64,000 nt of DNA from Hymenobacter jejuensis (GTDB lineage Bacteria; Bacteroidota; Bacteroidia; Cytophagales; Hymenobacteraceae): NCBI RefSeq assembly GCF_006337165.1, contig NZ_CP040896.1:310001-374000 (forward strand), written 5' to 3'. A program made the translations under genes and the position numbers. Each line of letters starts with the position of its first letter. The stretch's first letter is position 1. The notes beneath the pieces are model-generated. The model did not search any database. It was not told the origin of the DNA and was given only the letters and a program-made list of their open reading frames with translations. Positions 60,541 to 64,000 of this stretch are shown piece after piece.

Positions 60541-61164
60541 ATGAAAGCTCTCTTAGTGATTGATGTTCAAAACGATTTTGTGCCCGGCGGCGCCCTTGCC
60601 GTACCCGCAGGCGACGAAGTAATTTCGCTGCTGAACGAGTTGCAGCCGCATTTTGATCTGGTAGTGGCCACGCAGGACTGGCATCCGCATCACCACAAGA
60701 GCTTCGCCTCCAGCCACGCGGGCCACCAGCCTTTTGACGTCGTAAAGCTGCACGGGGCAGACCAAGTGCTGTGGCCCGATCACTGCGAGCAGGGCACCGC
60801 AGGCGCGGATTTACACAAAGACCTTGTAACCAATAAGATAGAAGCCATCTTCAGGAAAGGCACCGATCCGGAAATCGACAGCTACAGTGGTTTTTTCGAC
60901 AATGGCCATCAGAAATCAACGGGCTTGGCTGACTACCTTCGCGGCAAAGGCATAAACCAGGTGTACGTGGCGGGTCTGGCCGGCGATTATTGCGTGTATT
61001 TCACGGCGAAAGACGCGCTCCAGGAAGGCTTTGACACGTTTCTGATCGAAGATGCTTCCCGGCCTATCGACCCGGAAGGCTTTGAGAAAGCCAAGGAAGA
61101 CTTGCAACGGCTGGGTGGTAAAATCGTACAAAGCATCGACTTATTGCACCCTTCAGCCGCTTAG
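60541..61164 (+). CDS. pncA: Nicotinamidase/pyrazinamidase
   Basis: A 207-residue cysteine hydrolase of the isochorismatase fold that makes nicotinate and ammonia from nicotinamide in NAD salvage. Catalytic Asp8 (LLVIDVQNDFVPGG), Lys106 (FRKGTD) and Cys151 (AGLAGDYCVYF) are all present, and the metal site is DWHPHHHKSF. VLWPDHCEQGTAGADLH is also typical. It is followed one base later by the 2H phosphoesterase gene, so the two are an operon. Confidence 0.95.
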   Translation: MKALLVIDVQNDFVPGGALAVPAGDEVISLLNELQPHFDLVVATQDWHPHHHKSFASSHAGHQPFDVVKLHGADQVLWPDHCEQGTAGADLHKDLVTNKIEAIFRKGTDPEIDSYSGFFDNGHQKSTGLADYLRGKGINQVYVAGLAGDYCVYFTAKDALQEGFDTFLIEDASRPIDPEGFEKAKEDLQRLGGKIVQSIDLLHPSAA

Positions 61165-61165
61165 G

Positions 61166-61705
61166 ATGCAAACGCCTACTCTGGACGCGCCCCTGATTCT
61201 GACCTTGGAATTGGATGAAAAGTCCACCGCATTCTTCAATGAGCTGCGCCGGCAGCATTTTCCGCGTGAGCGCAACTACCTCGACGCCCACCTGACGCTT
61301 TTTCACCACTTGCCCGGCCACCGCTTCTCCGAGATTAGCGAGGCGCTTGCGTTACGTTGCCGCACCCAACCTATTATAGCACTGGCAGTTACGGGAGTAC
61401 AATTTCTGGGCCGTGGGGTGGCTTATGCCCTCGAAAGCCACGAGCTGCAACAGTTGCACCGGGAGCTACAAACGCAGTGGCTGCCCGATCTTACGTCCCA
61501 AGACCAGCAAAAGCGCCGCCCCCATGTGACCATCCAAAATAAAGTAACCCCGGAAGTTGCCCGATTACTATACCAGCAGCTTACGGCCGAATTTGCGCCT
61601 TTTGAAGTGCTGGGCACTGCCTTACAACTATGGGCCTACCGCGGCGGCCCTTGGGATGCGCTCCGCAGGTTGCCCCTGCAAGAACACAAACCTCAGCACA
61701 AGTAA
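61166..61705 (+). CDS. 2'-5' RNA ligase-like 2H phosphoesterase
   Basis: A 179-residue protein from the ATG at 61166, one base after the pncA stop. Both 2H motifs are visible: HLTLFHHLPG and RPHVTIQNKVT, the catalytic His-x-Thr/Ser pair. Members are 2',3'-cyclic phosphodiesterases or RNA ligases. The C-terminal LQLWAYRGGPWDALRRLPL is a common tail. The stop codon TAA lies inside a copy of the dispersed AT element. Confidence 0.9.
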   Translation: MQTPTLDAPLILTLELDEKSTAFFNELRRQHFPRERNYLDAHLTLFHHLPGHRFSEISEALALRCRTQPIIALAVTGVQFLGRGVAYALESHELQQLHRELQTQWLPDLTSQDQQKRRPHVTIQNKVTPEVARLLYQQLTAEFAPFEVLGTALQLWAYRGGPWDALRRLPLQEHKPQHK

Positions 61706-61726
61706 TTGTATATCAATATTTTATAA
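61701..61726. repeat. Dispersed AT-rich palindromic element, copy 16
   Basis: AGTAATTGTATATCAATATT then TTATAA, spanning the stop codon of the 2H phosphoesterase gene. Confidence 0.55.
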
Positions 61727-61795
61727 ACAATGCTCATTTACCCCACTGTCCACCTTCCAACTTCATGGTGTTGGTAAATTGGAAATCCATTGCAT

Positions 61796-61822
61796 TAAAT
61801 TATCTTGATATATTTTATAACA
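61796..61822. repeat. Dispersed AT-rich element, copy 17 (degenerate)
   Basis: ATTAAATTATCTTGATATAT then TTTATAA, about 70 bases after copy 16, between the 2H phosphoesterase and the T9SS cargo genes. It aligns with copy 5. Confidence 0.4.
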
Positions 61823-61945
61823 ATCAGTAGATTGATTACCAATTCCAGAGATCTTTTTTTGTAAAGTGGAGTAGAAGGATTGCCATAGGCTACGTGCCTT
61901 CACTACCGCGCTGCAGACTATAATTTATTTTTCTTGCCTACCCAT

Positions 61946-63517
61946 ATGAAACACTTTGTACTTACTGTGTCGGCGGTTTTGTGTTTTTTCATAGCGAAAG
62001 CGCAGGTCCCCACCAACAGTTTCGCGGTTACCTCGGCGTGCCCCGCCGCCGATAATAACCCGTCAGTGTTGCAAAAAATCAACGTGGGCGGTTCGCTCAC
62101 GCCTATCGGCACCGTTTCGGAGGGCGGTACACCGCTGATGATCAACGCCTTGGGCTTTGACGTTGCAAATCAGAATGTGTTGTACGGCATGAACGTAGTC
62201 ATTCCTACTTCTTTTACCGACCTCAACACACCGCCAAATTTGTACAGCATCAGTCTGACCAACGCGGCGGCCACCAGGCTGGGTCCCGTGACGCCGCCGC
62301 CGGCGCCGGCACCCACGTTTGGGTTTTTCACTTCCTCAATTGGCTTTTCACAAACCTTTAATTTCATCGGCGACGGCGACCGCAACTCCAATTACTATGT
62401 AGGCGCCGTTACGCTGCGCTATAGCTTTCCGACGTCCGATATACTCAACTTACCTTCGCCCTCGGGCGTTGTATCGGAGGTTAAGCTGTACGTAGGCGTG
62501 ATTTCGTTGGCCGGCATTTCCTCCGCAAGTCCGCCTGCGCCGGTGTGGCACCAATTGAACACCTCCGATCCTGCTACAGCCGCTGTTATCAGCAATTATA
62601 CTACTCAAGTTCAGACATTTATAAGAAGCAACGGCACTACTGCCGTGCCTGACGGGGGCATCCAGGACTGGGTGTATATCCCGAGTACAGGCAACCTGGT
62701 GAGCTACCTCGGCATAGAGGATAAGCTGCTGACCATTAGCAACCCCGCTGTGTTGCCGGTGGCTACCACCACCACTCCGACCACCCCTATCCCGACGGCC
62801 CAGAACATTGGGGCCATGTTCACCGACCGCTTTGAGAATGTGTACGCCGTGGATGCGGATGGCGGTACGATTTACAAGATCGATCACGTATTCGGCAACT
62901 TCTCGGGCGAGTCGTACGGGGCGGTGTTTGGCTGCTCGCGGGGCGACGCCGTGAGCTTTGCGGGTGCCCTCCCCTTGCCGGTGGAGCTGACCAGCTTTAC
63001 GGCCCAAAGCAAGCTCAATCGGGTAGCGCTGGCCTGGACGACGGCTTCGGAGAAAGACGCGGCCTCGTTTGTGGTGGAGCGTAGCACCGACGGTACGAAA
63101 TGGCAACCCGTGGTGACCGTGGCCGCAACCAACTCCAGCACCGGCCATCGCTACACCGCGCAGGACGAGGCGCCCGTGCCGGGCCGCAGCTATTATCGCT
63201 TGGCCATGCTCGACCAGGATGGCACCGTCACATATTCGTCGGTGCAGCCCGTCGATTGCGCGGCCGTGAGTGCCCGCATTGCGACCCTCTACCCCAACCC
63301 GACGCAGGCCGGCTTTCGCATGCTGCTTACGGCACCTACCACGGAGCCCAGCCGCGTCCAGATCGTGAACAGCACGGGCCAAGTGGTGTGGCAGGAAAAC
63401 GTAGCCAGCGGCACCAGTACCATGCAGGTACAGAACGTGGGCCTGCCAGCGGGCCTGTATTATGTGCGTTTCAGCGACAAAGCGCAATCGCAAAAGTTGG
63501 TAATCACGGCTAAGTAG
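61946..63517 (+). CDS. Secreted T9SS cargo protein of unknown function
   Basis: From the ATG at 61946 the protein has 523 residues. A signal peptide (VLTVSAVLCFFIAKA) is followed by a large beta-rich body with DUF6923-like or beta-propeller-like text (QKINVGGSLTPIGTVSEGGT, ALGFDVANQNVLYGMN, IGAMFTDRFENVYAVDADGG). A bridging fibronectin-like module has PLPVELTSFTAQSKLNRVAL and AWTTASEKDAASFVVERSTD. The C-terminal 75 residues are a T9SS type A sorting domain (ATLYPNPTQAGFRMLL, VNSTGQVVWQENV, GLPAGLYYVRFSD and KLVITAK). It should be secreted and surface-attached. The biological role is unknown. Confidence 0.88.
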   Translation: MKHFVLTVSAVLCFFIAKAQVPTNSFAVTSACPAADNNPSVLQKINVGGSLTPIGTVSEGGTPLMINALGFDVANQNVLYGMNVVIPTSFTDLNTPPNLYSISLTNAAATRLGPVTPPPAPAPTFGFFTSSIGFSQTFNFIGDGDRNSNYYVGAVTLRYSFPTSDILNLPSPSGVVSEVKLYVGVISLAGISSASPPAPVWHQLNTSDPATAAVISNYTTQVQTFIRSNGTTAVPDGGIQDWVYIPSTGNLVSYLGIEDKLLTISNPAVLPVATTTTPTTPIPTAQNIGAMFTDRFENVYAVDADGGTIYKIDHVFGNFSGESYGAVFGCSRGDAVSFAGALPLPVELTSFTAQSKLNRVALAWTTASEKDAASFVVERSTDGTKWQPVVTVAATNSSTGHRYTAQDEAPVPGRSYYRLAMLDQDGTVTYSSVQPVDCAAVSARIATLYPNPTQAGFRMLLTAPTTEPSRVQIVNSTGQVVWQENVASGTSTMQVQNVGLPAGLYYVRFSDKAQSQKLVITAK

Positions 63518-63541
63518 CTCGCAATAAACGGCTTACAACAT

Positions 63542-63579
63542 AAAGGCTCGGTTTCTTTTTGCGAAGAAGCCGAGCCTTT
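63542..63579. terminator. Hairpin terminator
   Basis: The stem AAAGGCTCGGTTTCTT pairs with AAGAAGCCGAGCCTTT (63564-63579) around TTTGCG, with one G-T pair. It separates the T9SS gene from the convergent BLUF gene. Confidence 0.85.
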
Positions 63580-63580
63580 G

Positions 63581-63606
63581 TATTTAATTGACAATCAAGC
63601 ATTTAA
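63581..63606. repeat. Dispersed AT-rich palindromic element, copy 18
   Basis: TATTTAATTGACAATCAAGC then ATTTAA, between the terminator and the stop of the BLUF gene. Confidence 0.6.
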
Positions 63607-63617
63607 ACAACCACAAG

Positions 63618-64000
63618 CTACCCTTTTGCCTCATCCGTCTGCTGATCATTGGTTACGACGAAAGAGAGCAGCGTTTGCAGCAGCAGTGCGTCGGCGGCAC
63701 CGATGCCTGAGTTCCTAAAATCAATGCTGTCAGGGTCCACGTACCCGACTAGCTGCGCGAATTCCTCGGGGGCAACCGGCTGAAACCCCATCGACCAGCC
63801 CGCGAAGCTGCGCTCCTCAATGGCTTTGTCGGCTACTTTGATGACGCCAGTATGCCGCGGATCGGTTAGCAGCTTCTCATACAGCGCCTGCACCACACTC
63901 TCTTGGCCTTCAAGGATTTGCATGATGCTGCCATTGCTATACAGCAACAAGCCCGTGACGCCCAAGGCCTGGTTGTTGGCCTGCGCGCGCAGCAGCAATT
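63618..64000 (-). CDS. BLUF domain blue-light sensor (5' partial)
   Basis: The frame runs off the right edge, so the first 20-30 residues, including the flavin-contacting Tyr, are missing. The visible part is typical of BLUF: ANNQALGVTGLLLYSNGSIM, QILEGQESVVQALYEKLLTD, PRHTGVIKV and RSFAGWSMGFQPVAPEEFAQ. The C-terminal 35 residues are a short acidic/helical tail with no output domain. It would bind FAD and respond to blue light by contacting another protein. The family is fairly certain; the function of the tail is not. Confidence 0.85.
   Translation of the reverse strand, partial: LLLRAQANNQALGVTGLLLYSNGSIMQILEGQESVVQALYEKLLTDPRHTGVIKVADKAIEERSFAGWSMGFQPVAPEEFAQLVGYVDPDSIDFRNSGIGAADALLLQTLLSFVVTNDQQTDEAKG

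Noticed and set aside
1..64000. CRISPR arrays, phage genes, insertion sequences, rRNA
   Set aside because: No regularly spaced identical repeats, no transposase or integrase-like protein, and no rRNA sequence were recognised on either strand.

Overview
The window looks like chromosome of a GC-rich member of the Bacteroidota, most likely Hymenobacter or a close relative (Cytophagales). The evidence is two SusC/SusD pairs, two secreted proteins with type IX secretion (T9SS) C-terminal domains, lipoproteins of the Bacteroidota style, candidate -7 promoter elements of the TAnnTTTG type, and several families typical of Hymenobacteraceae (DUF4394 lipoprotein, LVIVD-repeat lipoprotein, SPL-like radical SAM protein). 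The genus assignment is inference from protein style. No rRNA, phage, insertion sequence or CRISPR array was seen; one tRNA (Ser-GGA) is present.

Layout. 0-3 kb: the end of a PaoABC/xanthine dehydrogenase-type molybdoenzyme operon. 3-10 kb: a PAS-LuxR regulator, a large T9SS adhesin-like protein, and a PAS histidine kinase/response regulator pair. 10-17 kb: a DUF4394 lipoprotein, a decayed pseudogene, an acyltransferase, tRNA-Ser, asparaginase and TatD. 17-24.3 kb: an exopolysaccharide/O-antigen-like cluster in two divergent units (flippase, GT4, deacetylase, GT2 on minus; Wzz-like and O-antigen ligase-like on plus). 24.9-32.7 kb: a polysaccharide utilization locus with SusC, SusD, a PL11 rhamnogalacturonan lyase and a CE12 acetylesterase, suggesting rhamnogalacturonan-I use. 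32.8-42.2 kb: an alpha-glucoside locus with GH65, a divergent GH13, SusC and SusD, and LacI-type operator candidates. 42-53 kb: housekeeping and signalling genes (DHFR-like, GAF-SpoIIE phosphatase, OppC permease, GT2 plus flippase-like membrane protein, ruvC, KTSC, LVIVD lipoprotein plus barrel protein, cytochrome b plus sulfite oxidase-like enzyme). 53-58 kb: an operon of a NACHT-type STAND ATPase, hutI and a PhzF protein. 58-64 kb: SPL-like radical SAM protein, an NTF2-like secreted protein, pncA, a 2H phosphoesterase, a T9SS cargo protein and a truncated BLUF photoreceptor.

The most unusual signal is not a gene. A family of about 18 AT-rich, 25-45 base imperfect palindromes, centred on something like TTGAYWRTCAA and often flanked by GCAAGTA or TATTTAC, is scattered through the GC-rich sequence. 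Copies lie between genes, at stop codons, and inside the reading frames of OppC (twice), HutI, a GH13 enzyme and possibly a GT2. Two other inverted-repeat elements (9.5 kb and 16.9 kb) are also present. A second candidate of interest is the NACHT ATPase with an N-terminal HTH-like domain.
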